Source of the DNA: Tretioscincus oriximinensis | Lineage: Eukaryota; Chordata; Lepidosauria; Squamata; Gymnophthalmidae | Assembly: GCA_022410635.1 (NCBI GenBank) | Contig: JAJVDF010000162.1 | Span: 874,987 to 938,986, forward strand | DNA length: 64,000 nucleotides | Reading direction: 5' to 3' | Shown here: one piece after another, positions 46,277 through 58,800 of the stretch | Position numbering within the stretch: the stretch's first letter is position 1 | Layout of the letters: every line of letters begins with the position of its first letter | The notes under the pieces: generated by a model | Databases searched by the model: none | Told to the model about the DNA's origin: nothing | The model's input: only the letters and a program-made list of their open reading frames with translations | Made by a program: the position numbers and the translations under genes

Positions 46277-46321
46277 TTGTTTCACCCACACATTTGTTGT
46301 CATCATTTGGTTCTTTTCATC
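46277..46321 (-). CDS. CHRNA4: CHRNA4 exon 3: 45-bp microexon of the extracellular domain
   Basis: This 45-bp exon encodes exactly 15 residues, DEKNQMMTTNVWVKQ, a strongly conserved segment of the nicotinic receptor ligand-binding domain that runs straight into EWYDYK of exon 4. Its Trp-containing strand lies in the beta-sandwich core. The acceptor TTTCAG precedes 46321 and the donor GTGAGT follows at 46276-46271. It is in phase 0 at its end. It is too short to show up as an open reading frame and was found by reading the minus strand for the family motif. Its 45-bp size and spacing fit the conserved gene structure. Confidence 0.95.
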
Positions 46322-46604
46322 CTGAAATTAGATCAAAAAAGAACATGAGCGATCTGAGCTGTAAGGAAAACACCATCATCCCCAATTGTACTCAAAGCAG
46401 CAGGGATCACCACATCTGTCCATATTTTATGAAACCCCAGTAACTGCAGACATAAATTGCAGTAATCATTAGCCACCTTTCCTTGGCTTCATTTCCCTGA
46501 ATATTTTCTCTGCTGCAAAATATCATCAAGCCTCCAAAACGCTTTTTATATAGGGTGTGGGAATCAGGCCTTATAGAACAGAGCATAACAACTTAAAAAC
46601 CATG

Positions 46605-46985
46605 AAGAGTAAGTCACGAATAGTGAAAAATGACTACATTCTGCACAATTTAACAAGTTCTATCAAGCTTAAAGAAGAAGAACTGAGTTCTTATACCCTG
46701 CTTTTCTCACTTTTCAAAGGGATTCAAAGCGGCTTACAAGGATATATTTTGCCCGAAGGCTCACATTCTATCTTCCCCACCAGGCTGTGGTGGTTCCCAT
46801 GTATCTACTTGCAGTCAGTTCCAATTTCTTGCAATTCTTGCTTTCGAATNGCTGGATTGGCTAGANCTACAGGCTAGTGGAAGGTACTCACCCCTCTGCA
46901 CGTCCAACACAGGGCCCCAAACCCCACCTCCCAGGTGAGAGACGGTTTCCTTTGCAATTGAGCTTCTCATATTGACCTGCCTGTG
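46605..46985 (-). mobile_element. SINE type 1 with shared 3' flank
   Basis: The SINE body is 46673-46985 on the minus strand, with a short GAAGAAGAA tail. 46605-46672 (AATAGTGAAAAATGACTAC ... CAAGTTCTATCAAGCTTAA) matches 33920-33985, the flank of another type 1 copy. Confidence 0.85.
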
Positions 46986-47180
46986 CCCTAAGATCTGCAG
47001 GGGAGGTTCCCCTGGCTAGTCCACCATTCTCAGTGGTAAGGAAGGTGAGGACCTGGGATTGGGCCTGTTCAGTGGTGGCCTATAGACTCTTGAATGAACT
47101 CCTCCTTGAGATATGTCAGCCTGCTTCATTGCAGGTCTTAAAAATATTTGAAAACACACCTCTTTGTATCTGGTTGAGGA
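46986..47180 (+). mobile_element. L2-type LINE 3' UTR-like fragment
   Basis: GATCTGCAGGGGAGGTTCCCC, GGCCTGTTCAGTGGTGGCC and CTTCATTGCAGGTCTTAAAAATATTTG are followed by AAAACACACCTC. They recall the end of an L2-type ORF (LKTHLF). Confidence 0.5.
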
Positions 47181-47199
47181 AGCAGCCCAATTGCACACA

Positions 47200-48130
47200 G
47201 TACAATGTTTTTTTTAAATTAACAACATAAACAACAAACAAAATGGCATTAGGTCAAATACATACTTAATCCAGTTATTCACTGTCCATTTGTTAGAGTC
47301 CTTCCACCCCCATACTTGTGTTAAATAGGTGGCTGATACCAAATTGTCTATGAAATATTTATCTTCTTCATCATTAATTTCTCTAATTGACTCTCCAAAT
47401 AGCCAATTCTCTTTATTCTACTGGATATTTTTGCCATGATTATATTAATAATCAATTGAATAACATACCAAAATTATTGAACTTTCTATCGTTCTCACCG
47501 TTGGTGAGAGTAGTTATCACTTCCCAAATTTCAATGCCAATACATGGGATTTAGATTATTTATGATATGATGCAGCTGATTTGGTGTACGAAACCAACCA
47601 GTAATAAATCTGAGGTTTAATTCAGTAAGTTTATTATTTTTAATTTCTTACACTTATTTAATGAAATTTTGGATTAGACTTGGGTGTAAAGACATCTTAG
47701 GCTCCCAACTATGAATTAATGATTCCTCCAGTTTAAATGTGCATGAAATTAACAAGTGAAATATTTCCCCTAGACACACTTTCTTACCTATAATTCCCTT
47801 TATGGGGGCAGTATTCTGTTCTATGATTGTGTCCTGCTATGAGAGCTTCGGATATAAGGTGGGATAAAAATCCAATTTATTAAATTTTTTTTCCACCTTC
47901 TAATGTTCATTCTGCTTGAATCTGCAGATCAGCACACACTTTTATTTCTGCCCTATATGTTTTTTTTCTAAAACTCTTCCTTATTATTTTCTCTTCAAAG
48001 ATAGATGGTAAGATATTATTTAATTTCTGTACTTTCCCCCCAATAAATTCATCGTGACTGGTACTGGCGTAGTGTGATCTTTCTTCTGTATCCAAATGGG
48101 CCATTAACCACCAATAAAAAGCCCACAACT
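47200..48130 (-). mobile_element. L1-type LINE ORF2 relic
   Basis: The minus strand carries interrupted frames, e.g. EFIGGKVQKLNNILPSI and, farther on, FITGWFRTPNQLHHI and FWYVIQLIINI, which fit the C-terminal part of L1 ORF2 (the segment before and around the CW..C-type motif). It is interrupted near 47790-47885 by a tail-like insert (GGATATAAGGTGGGATAAAAATCC). Heavily decayed. Confidence 0.55.
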
Positions 48131-48439
48131 CCCCAAATTAATTCTTTGCTACTGGAATGTCACTTATCTCCTGACAGCAGTTAGTTTTAATGGAGAATTG
48201 TAGCTGGGGAAGTGCAAAAGGATCCAGACATCTGTACCATCTATAGTTTGCAAATTTCATCTGTATTTGTATACCACATATGAGGTCACAGGAGCTGGCT
48301 GTGGTTCTGAAATCACACCAGGTAGCCTGCCAGGGCTCAGAAGTTCTGTTCATGTTGCTGAAACAACACTGGAACTCTGGAATGGAAAGGAAAAAGAGAA
48401 AACCTTCCTCTATCCCTAACATTGGCCTAGAAGGGGATC

Positions 48440-48690
48440 TTAGTGGGTGGGTGGGTGGATAGATGGACAGACAGATGGATAAAGGAATGGAAGCAGAGGG
48501 TGGATGGATGGATGGATGGCAGGAAGGAGAGATGGATGGAGGGGTGGGTNGTTGGGTGGTTAAGAGAGATAGATCTATAGATCAGAAAAGGGATGGATGG
48601 ATGGACAGATGGATGGATGGGGCAAGGGATTGAGTGGTGAGGGCAAGGGGTGGATGGATAGATGGATGGGGAAAGGGGTGGAGGCAAAAG
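48440..48690. repeat. (GGAT/GGGT)n microsatellite region
   Basis: About 250 bp rich in GGAT, GGGT, AGAT and GACA units, with interruptions. No SINE is attached. Confidence 0.9.
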
Positions 48691-50474
48691 GCATGGAGAT
48701 CCTGTGAAAACCAGACCATGAAGGTGTCTTCATAGACTGAGATACTGCCCTCTTTGTATGCTAGTGGACACTGAAATACAGTCTATAGATAGATCAAACT
48801 AGGATGCCAGTTGGGACTTTCTGTTCTTCTTTACATTCCACCCTATGTTAGTTGATTACACTAGTAGCAAGCAGAATCTCTCTTAAACCACGTCATCATG
48901 TGGAAGGATGCTCTCAGTACTCTCAATGTTCTAATATTCACAAGAAAGCTCATTCTTGCAGTTGAACCAGTGGTCTTTCAGAGGTTTTAGAGATCTTTTG
49001 TACCAGCTCCAGGGCTNGTGTGAGCTTTCGAGTCAGTATGACAGCTGGAAATGAACAGACTTTCAACACCAATGGACTTATTCTGAACTGGTAGTCATCT
49101 CTTTCAGTAGGGTTCTGTCTACGTGGTTTGTTTACTAAAGTTAAATTCAAAAAAACCTTATACATTTATTTAAAGTGCAAGTTTCCTTTTGCATAGATGG
49201 CAGGCATAAATGACCAAGAATTCTTAAATGCCATGCAGTGGTTTTATTTTTTTGTGATGTAATTCTGTGGCTGAGTGGTCAGGGGGAGGATGGCCAGTAG
49301 ATAAGAGGTCACTGTGGGACTCAATGACCAACAGAGGGTTTGGATTTGACTCCACTGCTTTGCACCCAGGCAAGGAAAAGCTTTGCAGATTGGCATTAGT
49401 GTGGAATCACAGATACTTGAAAATTAAAACTTATCTCTGTTTCTGTTTTCAAAATTCTCAGATTCTGCAAGAAGTATCTTTTCAGATATCTAAACCCGAC
49501 ATCGATGCACATCAATGCAACATCAATGCACAATGTTCAAAGGTGATTTCAGTTCCGGTAAGAACTACAAGCTAATGAACTTGTTCAAAGCTGTGTGTGA
49601 TTACCCCTTGAGGACCTATTCCCTAGTAAGCACACAAATTATCTCGCTACCTTAATCTAGAATTAATAAGATAGGAAATTGTACTGACAGGCCCAGAGGT
49701 CATTTTAGTTTGTACTTATGCAAGCAGGTTTTGTTGGGTATAGTAATTATAAAACAGAAGATGCTCCGAAACTGGAATTGGTGACAACTGGAGCTTGAAA
49801 CATCTGTCCCTGAAATGCAAAGCCTCTTTGGTGTCTTCTGCAAGGCTATAGCCTGACCCAGCTCTTGTCTGCAGACAGCAAAATGAAGCTGGGATGATCT
49901 GTGAGGCAGAAGGAGCCCTACACCATTTCACCCCCCAGGCTCCCAAAAATGGTCCAGATGGGTGTATCTCTTAACACCCAACTAAAACAGCCTCACCCAG
50001 AAATTTCAGAGGCTGGGAACTTTTAATTGATTCCCACCAAAGATTGGATCTGGCTAGTGCAAGGTAATACAAAGTGTTCAGGAATTGCCATTGAAACCAC
50101 ATAAGGAAAATCTGTCAACTAGAAGCTAATTTCCAAAGAAATGTCAGAGAAATGGCCTTTCATCAGTGAAATGTTCACTTATAGCCAATCATCTGCAGAC
50201 GTTTCTGTACTTGTTTTAGCTATTCTGGCTGTTCTGGACTAGGGTGAGAGAGACTCTTGCTTGAGATTAGCAGCTTGTGCAGCATATGTGTTACCTTGCA
50301 CTGGCCAGAGCCAATCTTTGGCAAAAAATCAAGTAGAAGAAGAAGGCAAAGCCTCCACCCGCTCTTGCCTCCTTTCAAATGTAATCATAGCAATTTAAGC
50401 AACATTTGAGGACAAGGGAATGAAGAATTTAGACTTGAATATGGGTTTCTAGAGGGTTGGAGAGACAGGAATTT

Positions 50475-51055
50475 CATAGAATCCTAGAGTTGGAAGTGGT
50501 CTCCAGGATCATGGGGTCCAATCCTACTCAATGCAGGATTCACTAAACCATCGCAGACATGTGGCTGTCCAGCATCTGTTGAAAGCTTCAAATAAAGGAG
50601 AACTCTTTGCTTCCTGTGCCTTACTGTCAGAAGGTTGTTTCTGATATCTGATCAAAATCTGTTTCCTTGCAGTTTCATCCTATTGCGTCCAGTCCTTCCA
50701 TGGGCCAATGAGAACAAAGCTGATCCCTCTGCCTTTCAGATATACGTGAACAACTGTCAAGTCTCCTCTCAGTCTTCTCTTTTACAGACTAAACATTCGT
50801 AGATCCTTTCACTATTCCTCATAGGACAAGGTTTCCAGTCTACTCACCATCCTTGTAACTCTCTTTTGAAACTACTCAAGTTTATCAATGGCCTTTTTGA
50901 AATTGGCGTGCCCAGAATTGAACACTGTATTCCAAGTGTGGCCTGATCAAAGTGCTAAAGAGATTCACATGATCAAGAATCTATGCTCCTCTTGATACAC
51001 CCTAGGATTGTGTTTGCCTTTTTTGCAGCTGCTTCACACTGCAGGGAACTAAGAA
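50475..51055 (-). mobile_element. CR1 3' region
   Basis: It runs from CATAGAATCCTAGAGTTGG through GTTTCATCCTATTGCGTCC and CAAGTCTCCTCTCAGTC to TTTTTGCAGCTGCTTCACAC. It is the same subfamily as 23465. Confidence 0.92.
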
Positions 51056-51199
51056 CAAATGGAAGTTTTGCATTCATCTTCCACTTGAGGATGCCCACAA
51101 ACTGTTTGTGGCTAAGTGTGTAAGATGGGATGCTGGTCTAGAAGGGCTGTCACTTGATCTGTAGGACTTTCCATATGTCAGTTGCTAATAAGAGTATGT

Positions 51200-51697
51200 G
51201 ATCTGATTGAAGTGTACAAAATCATGCATGGGATCGACAGGGTGAATAGAGAAAAAATGTTTTCTCTATCACACAACACAAGGACCAGAGGGCACTCCTT
51301 AAAACTGTTGGGTAGAAAAGTGAGAACAGACAAAGGAAAGTATTTTTTCACCCAGAGGGTCATCGGCCTGTGGAATTTACTTCCTGAAGAGGTAGTGGTA
51401 GCTAACAGCTTGGATAGTTTCAAGACAGGACTAGACAGGTTTATGGACACCAAAGGTATAAATGGATACTAGGATGGATGTCTGGATGTTGCGTCTGGGA
51501 TGGAGCAACAGGCAGGACTCCTGAAATACCATTTGCTGAGAGTCACGAACAGGAGCAGCATATTTTGCTTTCCTCTGTTCGGACTGCCCAGGTGCATCTG
51601 GTGGGCCTCTGTGTGACACAGAATGCTGGACTTGATGGGCTCTGGCCTGATCCAGTATGGCTCTTCTTATGTTCTTATGTTCTTATGTTCTTATGTA
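51200..51697 (+). mobile_element. CR1 3' end, well preserved
   Basis: An open frame encodes YKIMHGIDRVNREKMFSLSH ... YFFTQRVIGLWNLLPEEVVV and ends in frame (GINGY, stop). The 3' UTR and four TTCTTATG units (51665-51697) follow. It is one of the least decayed CR1 copies here. Confidence 0.94.
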
Positions 51698-52675
51698 CCC
51701 AGATACAGCCTCCATGATGCAGAGGCAGGCGGGATGTCACTAAAGAACATTTCCAGGAAATCAAGAACAGATGGGGGGTTTGCACTCAAAATGTCTAGAA
51801 TGCTGGAGCAGAATACTAGAATGCAGGAGGAGACAGGTTGTAGCCTGTTTCTCAGGGCTCCCCAGATATTCTTCTCTTTTTCCCTTTCTCAGTCCCTCAA
51901 CCTGCCATTCTGATCCGTTGCCCACATTGCGATGATTCAATTTCTTCCTTCTGTAAATTATTTATCTTAACTTCTTGTTGCTCTCCACATTGAGATGCAA
52001 AATTCTGATCCTCAGTATATGGTTACCAATTATAGAAACAGGGAGTACGTTGCCCGTCCGCCTATCGGTAGGTTGCCAAAATGTAACAGCAGGAGGGACG
52101 GATGGATCAGCAGGGCTCACAAAAACCACAAGGTTTGCAGACATTTTGGGAATTGTAATCTTAACCATCACGAAAAGAAGAGAAACAACAAAAACAAAGG
52201 ATGCCTATAGAGAAGTCGGCGTGATTACAGGCCACAGAATGCAGGGAGAGAGATATTAAGAGCGCACGTGGAATAGAACAACTCGAAAAGGAGCATGGCT
52301 GGCCATAATCCTGAATAAAGCATCCCTTCTAGCACATAAAACTACGATTTCCACTTACAGAAAGGTGCAACGGCGCTTGTGTTCCAATTTATATGACTTA
52401 ATATATTTTTAAAGTACCTTTGATAGCTCGCATGGGAGGGAGGGGAAGAGAGGGAGGGGGCAGAAGCAGGGGTGGGGTGGGTGGGAGGAGCCAAGAAGCT
52501 AGAGAGCCCGTTTGTTCTATTGCCTCGGAATGGGCTCTCCCACTAGTATTCTTATAACTCCCATATTGCACCTCCTCATACATTTTAGAGAGTTTTATTT
52601 TTAAGATGACCTTTGAGCATATTGTCCAGCTTTACCTTAGACCACCTTAAGGTCCCCAAAGGGCTACTGAGTAGA

Positions 52676-53155
52676 GAACATAAGAACATAAGAAGAGCCA
52701 TACTGGATCAGGCCACAGCTCATCAAGTCCAGCATTCTGTGTCAAACAGAGGCCCACCAGATGCACCTGGGAAGTCCGGGCAGAGGAAAGCAAAATATGC
52801 ACCTGTTCATGACTCCCTACAAATGGTATTTCAAGAGTCCTGCCTGTTGCTCCATCCCAGAGGCGACATCCAGACATCCATCCTAGTATCCATTTATACT
52901 CTTAGTCCTGTCTAGTCCTGTCTTGAAATTATCCAAGCTGTTAGCTACCACCATCTCTTCAGGAAGTAAATTCCACAGGCCGATGACCCTCTGGGTGAAA
53001 AAATACTTTCCTTTGTCTGTTCTCACTTTTCTACCCAACAGTTTTAAGGAGTGCCCTCTGGTCCTGGTGGTGTGTGATAGAGAAAACATTTTTTCTCTAT
53101 TCACCCTGTCGATCCCATGCATGATTTTGTACACTTCAATCAGATCACCCCTCAA
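52676..53155 (-). mobile_element. CR1 3' end, well preserved
   Basis: Inverted counterpart of 51200-51697: the tail CATAAGAACATAAGAAG, the UTR, and ORF2 end with FFTQRVIGLWNLLPEEMVV. It extends to CAGATCACCCCTCAAACGTG. Confidence 0.94.
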
Positions 53156-54255
53156 ACGTGGCAAACTTTCAGGACCTAAAGAGATTTTGTTTCCTAGTAT
53201 GCAGACCAATCATCTATTTCTCCCTTCTCCTTGGCACCGCTAGCCAGCCTCATGTACAGCTGAAAAAGGAATGTGAAATGAATCAGGCAATATTAGCAGG
53301 CGAAGGGGGTACCTGACCCCCAAATTCAGTTTCTCTGCAAATTAAAGATAGATTTGCACACTGTACCATATGCTGACTTCTCCCTGTCCTTGTATTTCTG
53401 TTCCCTGCAGCAGGAGTGAAGCAACTTCTCTACTTCTTAGCAACCTTGTCTGCATCCCCCATGAAGTTCCATTAGCTATCATCCATATTACCCTCCCATT
53501 TCTTTTTCTAGCCAAATAGCAAAAGAGGTCAGATAGCGAGGGCTCCCTTAGAACTAGGCTGATTCCTATTAACTCGAGCTAGAAATTAATTCAGACTGCT
53601 AAAGGGCAGCACATTCACAAATAAGACTATTTCGCTGTCCTTCTCCGTCCCCTGCTGTGTGAAACAACTGCCACTCTGCCCTAATGTCCTAATGCACTTG
53701 GATTGCAGGAGGATTTGGAAAGGCTAATCCTAGCTGTTTAAAATAAAAAAGAGTTTGAGGCATTTATATGTTGCAAAACAGCATGGATGAAAGGGAGTCC
53801 TTTGGTTTTAGTGAGTTGTATCACCTCTGCAACGTAGAAGAAAAGGGTCATTTATCGTTTGCCCCAGCGACATAAATTAAAAAANTTCAGGCAAACATAT
53901 GAGACACTTTATTTATTTCACCATACTTAGGTATTTCAGAATGAAGCATGGACAGAGTGCTTGATTCTGGAATAACCAAGCATAGTGAATAAGACTGCAT
54001 TGTAGCGAATCTCTTCTTTTCCTCATGTATTTGACTACAGTCCCCATGAAGCTCTGTTTCCCTTCTTTTCTCTTGCTGCTCTAATACACCCACCACCCTT
54101 GTTATAAGTAGTCTTATGTTTAAAATCAAGGTTTGAGCAGTGCTGGGAGTTCCACGGTTTTCGTGTACAGCTTTAAGAAAATATCCCATCTTCAGGGAGG
54201 TACATGGGAAGCTCATCCTGCATACTGGGATTATTCTCATTACCGGAGGTCTGGT

Positions 54256-54351
54256 CAGAAGTGACGCAATTTGTGATGTGACTTCTGGCCCCTGTTTCTA
54301 GAAAGAGCACCCCAGGGCTGGAAGTGACATCACAAATTATGTCACTTCTGG
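54256..54351. repeat. Inverted repeat (GAAGTGAC palindromes)
   Basis: CAGAAGTGACGCAATTTGTG..CTTCTGGCCCC and GGGCTGGAAGTGACATCAC..CTTCTGG are inverted copies of about 35 bp around a 25-bp spacer, and each arm is itself near-palindromic. It is likely a small MITE; its ends are not defined. Confidence 0.6.
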
Positions 54352-55659
54352 ACTCTGCTTCCAGGAATGGCAGCAAGAGGAGCATCATTTCCGGGGCAGG
54401 ATCGGAAGTGACCTAACCAAATTTTGCACACGCAAAGACCTGTGAAAACTTGCAATTTGGTGGCTCCCAAGGCACAATTTCTTTCAGCACTGGTTTTGAG
54501 GATGCTAAAAGGTCTATTTAAAAATGCTGTAGTTCCCTGCCTAAATTTAGCAGGAGAAACAGATATTCCATGCCTCACACAGCGCAGGGCTGGAGCTGCT
54601 GGAAGGTATGAGAAGTTATCACAGTTCTGTCACATGGCTGGGAAGATGCCACAGAATTAGCACAGAAGTACCAGGAGGAAAAATGCACAACATTAGACCT
54701 TCAATATCCTGATCACCACAATATCCTGATCATTCTCCTAATAGCGTGAAGAAAATCCCTGAAATGATGACTGTGGAAAAACAAGATATAACAAATACTT
54801 CAATATTTCAACCACTGCTGGATTTCATTTGGGTTTATAACCCTTCCTCCACCTGGAGATCAGGACAAATCACATAAAATATTAAAAACCAATTAAAATA
54901 TGATTGCTAACCATATAATCCCATCTCCCTGTGCACAAAATAAAAGCTATGGTGTCCTGAATGTGCTAAAATGGTGCAGCACCTGTGCAATACGATGCCC
55001 AGTTTGCTCGTGTAATGAGGAAGAATGCAGCATCTCCTTGGGCATTGCCCTCTTTTCCTGCTGAGCCACCAGAAGTGATGCTATGGCACCTTAGCAGCAC
55101 CAGAGCACCTTCAGGTGAATGGACTCATCTGGAATAATGGCTCTTACTACCACAGCAGGAGAACATAAAAACGAATGTATTAAACTGATGAAATACTAGT
55201 TGCGTAGCCCGTAATACAGGCTTGGGCTTAAGTACGGAAGGCCAATGGCAGCCATGACAGATGTGGCAGTAGAGCAGAACTGCGCATAAAGCACTCTGGG
55301 CCCTACCCCACACATCCGCTATATGTGTCAGTTGGGAGAAATCACTTCCAATGACGTGCCGGGTGCCACATGAAAGGGTGGAGAAGTTCTCAAACATTTA
55401 TGTGTCAGAATGATAGTTCTCTCATGGATCTTACAGGCAGCAACTTGGACTATCACAGATATGCGCAGACATATCACAATTGGCTTGTTCCAAGAAACCA
55501 ATGAAATGTGGAAAAAAAGCAACTTGTGCAGACATATCCTGCTGTTTATTCAAAGATTTTGATCGGGTTAGGAATTTGGTGCTGAGCTGATCCTGAATGC
55601 ACAGCCTTGTGCTCCCGGCAGCAGGCAACAAATGGCATCTTCACCTACTTTCCCCCCAC

Positions 55660-55858
55660 TAGGATGGATCTCTTGATACTGCCTCTGGGATGGAGCAATG
55701 TGCAGTACTCCCCAGGTACCATTTGCTGGGAATCGAGAACAGGTGAAGGTTTTGCCTTCTTCTGTTTCAAGCTGCCCAGGTGCAACTGGTGGGTCAGTGT
55801 GAGACAGAAGACTGGATGAGATGGGCTCTATCCCGATTCAGCAGGGCTCCCCTCATGT
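55660..55858 (+). mobile_element. CR1 3' UTR fragment
   Basis: ACTAGGATGGATCTCTTGATAC, CTGGGATGGAGCAATGTGCAG and GATTCAGCAGGGCTCC. The ORF part is absent. Confidence 0.85.
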
Positions 55859-55949
55859 TCCCCCACTAGCAACCCCACTTTGGCGCACTATGTGGTGGGC
55901 GCTGCAGTGGAGGTAGGGGACATGCACATGCATAGGCATGTGCACATAT

Positions 55950-56630
55950 GTGTATTTATTTATTTATTTATTCATATTTCTATACCACACCAGGATGGTT
56001 AACAATAAAAACCAAAATAACATTTTACACCAACAATATCTGAAAGTAGAGAAGATAAGAGATGTGTTTTTTCAGCCAAAGGCCAGATTAAAGAGGTGCG
56101 TCTTCAAGCCTTTTCCGAACACATACAGAAATGGTGATTGACAAACCTGAAGGGGGAGATTCATAGCCTGGTTTCTGTCACAGAGAACATAAGGCCCTAT
56201 CTGTGTTCTCACCCTCTTTGCCACTGAGAGAAGTGGTTCAGTCAAGAGGCCTCCCCTGCAGATCTTACGGCATGTGCAAGTAGATATGGGAGAAGGCCTT
56301 CCTTTACATACTTCAAGCCCAAGCTATTAGAATTAATACTTTTAATTGGGCTTCGTAGCAGACTGGCAGCCAGTGCTGCTCTTTCAAGACCGGCGTAGTA
56401 TGTACCCTGCCATTCCAGCCAGCAGTCTAGTGGTTGCGGTCTGCACCAGCTGCAGCTTCTGAACCGTTTTCAAGGGCAGCCCCATATAGAGTGCATTACA
56501 GGAATCCAATGTGGAAGTTAACAGATCATGGATTAATGTGGCCAGATCATCCCTGTCCAGAAGTGGCCATAACTGGAGAACCAGATGTAGTTGGATAGCT
56601 GGGATGGGGTCACCTTTTGCTTTGGATGTA
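55950..56630 (-). mobile_element. L2-type LINE, C-terminus and 3' region
   Basis: The minus strand encodes LDSCNALYMGLPLKTVQKLQL and a broken upstream part, then the 3' region with AAGAGGTGCGTCTTCAAGCC, ending in inverted TTTATTTATTTATTTATTC. It is parallel to 28390-28990. Confidence 0.85.
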
Positions 56631-56649
56631 TGGCCAGACACAATTCTGA

Positions 56650-56942
56650 GGCACAAATGGCTCAATCACTAAGGAGACGGTCTCTGAGAGATCAGGTTTT
56701 GAGGCCCTGAGTCAGATATGGGGAGAGGTGAGCCCCTTCCACTAGCCTGCAGCTCTAGCCAACCCAGCTATCCAAAAGCAGGAATTGCAAGAAATTGCAA
56801 CTGACTACAACTAGATAAATGGGAACCACTATAGCCTGGTGGGGAAAATCAAATGTAATCATTTGGACGAAAAGTACCCTTGTAAGCTGCTTTGAGTTCT
56901 TTCGGGTGAGAAAAACGGGGTATAAAATCCCAGTTCTTCTTC
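56650..56942 (+). mobile_element. SINE type 1
   Basis: The head GGCACAAATGGCTCAATCACTAAGG, CCAACCCAGCTATCCAAAAGC and CTTTCGGGTGAGAAAAACGGGGTATAAAATCCC lead into a long TTC-rich tail. Confidence 0.9.
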
Positions 56943-57130
56943 TTTTTTTCCATTTTCCATTTTCTTTCTTCTTCTTTCTTCTTTCTTCTTTCTTCTTTCT
57001 TCTTTCTTCTTTCTTCTTTCTTCTTTCTTCTTTCTTCTTTCTTCTTCTTTCTTCTTCTTTCTTCTTCTTCTTCTTCTTCTTCTTCTTCTTCTTCTTCTTC
57101 TTCTTCTTCTTCTTCTTCTTCTTCTTCTTG
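56935..57130. repeat. (TTCTTTC)n then (TTC)n microsatellite, SINE tail
   Basis: TTCTTTCTTC-type units (about 56960-57060) grade into about 70 bp of pure TTC. In CHRNA4 pre-mRNA it would read GAA-rich. Confidence 0.95.
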
Positions 57131-58140
57131 TCCTTCACCAGTTTGTATAATCCTTCTTACCATGGGATAAAGGCCTATGCAGAAAAGGCTCTTGCCATAA
57201 TCTATCACACTCTGGAGTAGCTGATGGATGACTTCCTAAGCTGTAATGTTCTAGATATTTAGTTGCATCCTTTTTGGCATGAGACTAAGAAGCTTTGCAG
57301 AAGCAAGTCATGCGTCATACAAGCATTTCAAGGAAATGACTGTCTCCCATTTCCTCATGTTTGGGAACAAGAGAGAGCAAAGAGTTGAGACCCAGCTGCA
57401 GCTGCCAGAGTTTAAGTTCCCATTGAATAATTAACGAAGTTGCATGGTGATGGTACATTAACGAAGATAGACTTTCCTAAATTATGGAGAAGGAGCAAGA
57501 TCAATATGTAAGCTTTGAAGTGCTGTCCTGGCTTAACCTCAGAAGGGCATAACAATAGATCACCCTGTCCTGTCCCCATTCCCCTTCTGGGCCTGAATCA
57601 TACCAGGGGTAGATTGTATCCACAAAATGGTTAAGTTAGATAATTATCTCACAGGTAGATGATGAAATATTCCACTAGGCATATCGGGGTGGCTGGTTGT
57701 TAGCTCAATAACTGAATTGCTTGGCTTGGAACATGCCTAAAACGTTTACTAGTACTTCAATGTTGAATTTTTAGAAAATAGACTTTAGTGGGAGAAGTGT
57801 TTTAATGGCACAAAAAGGGTGCTGAAATGCATGAAGAAACTGCCTCCTTCTACCTGGCATCAATTCTTGGCTGATCTGTATTTCTGTTCCGATTGGCTAC
57901 TGGCTGTCTTTATGGACGAAAAAGTTCACTTTAAGCTTGACCAATTTTGAGGAGGCCATCAAGGATTTTTCCATTCATCATCACTTTTTTTCTATTCTAA
58001 ATTCAGCAGGATTAAGCAGTTAATCAATGCTCTGTAGCCCCAATTCTCACTGAAAAGAAGGCTTAAAAGATCATGAAGTAGGGCCGGAGGTCTTGACAGC
58101 TCTCACAGGAGATGTTCAGATTACGACAACAAAACCCAAA

Positions 58141-58800
58141 GATTGTTTTTTTTTTTTCAAACAAATTTTTCATTGGTTTTTAATTTAAACAAATAAAATA
58201 AAGTATTAATTCAAACATCAAAATTAAAAGCAATACAGTGAAAAAAAAATTTGGAGGGGGACAAAATCCAAAGATTGGACACCTTGCAATGGAAGCTGCA
58301 CAAAAGTACTAATAGAAAAAAGCATAATGATGGACTAATATGGGATTCCACAGTAATGTGTGGCAAAACTCTCATAATCATGCTAAGTCAGTTCCATTGG
58401 GAATGGTCCCAACGGTTCATGGTCTTCCTAACTACCCTCCAAGCAGCAGGAATTGCTCCCCACCCTCACTTGTATCTGAGGACTGTTTAAAAACAACCTA
58501 CAAGNCTGTAACAGCGCAAATGCAGTGAGCTAGGTCTTCCAGTCCAGAGCCAGCTTGTTGAACATGCGCTGTAATGGTTGCACCTTTCCAGTAATGACAG
58601 GAGGGATGGAGTGAACCTCCAAGTCAACTTTTCCAACCTTGGCTTGTTCACTCTGTCCCTCCTGCCATAACTGAATAGTTTGGGCTAGGAAGTTTGGGAT
58701 AGTAAGAAGATCTGAAGGAAAGGTGCAAGACGTATCCAATATATAGGCACCATTGTATTGAGACAGATGGATTTTCCTGGAAAGCAAATAATTCAAAGAT
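58141..58800 (-). other. Unassigned poly(A)-ended sequence with an open frame
   Basis: Read on the minus strand: TTGCTTTCCAG (acceptor-like) near 58775 is followed by an open frame of about 81 codons (HLSQYNGAYILDTSCTFPSD, later VDLEVHSIPPVITGKVQPL, ending LALDWKT, stop at 58530-58527). Then come about 370 bp of non-coding sequence and a run of 12 A at 58157-58146. This could be the 3' exon of an unrecognised gene, a processed pseudogene, or a retroelement end. It does not match CHRNA4 exon 2. No family was recognised. Confidence 0.3.

Noticed and set aside
48427..48687. Open frame rich in His, Pro and Ser
   Set aside because: It is a translation of the GGAT/GGGT microsatellite.
51975..52259. 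Overlapping short open frames
   Set aside because: Short, no motif recognised, no splice context that makes one convincing; open frames of this size are expected by chance in 64 kb.
58530..58796. CHRNA4 exon 2 candidate
   Set aside because: It has an acceptor-like start on the right strand, but the peptide lacks the nicotinic receptor N-terminal motifs and ends in a stop codon.
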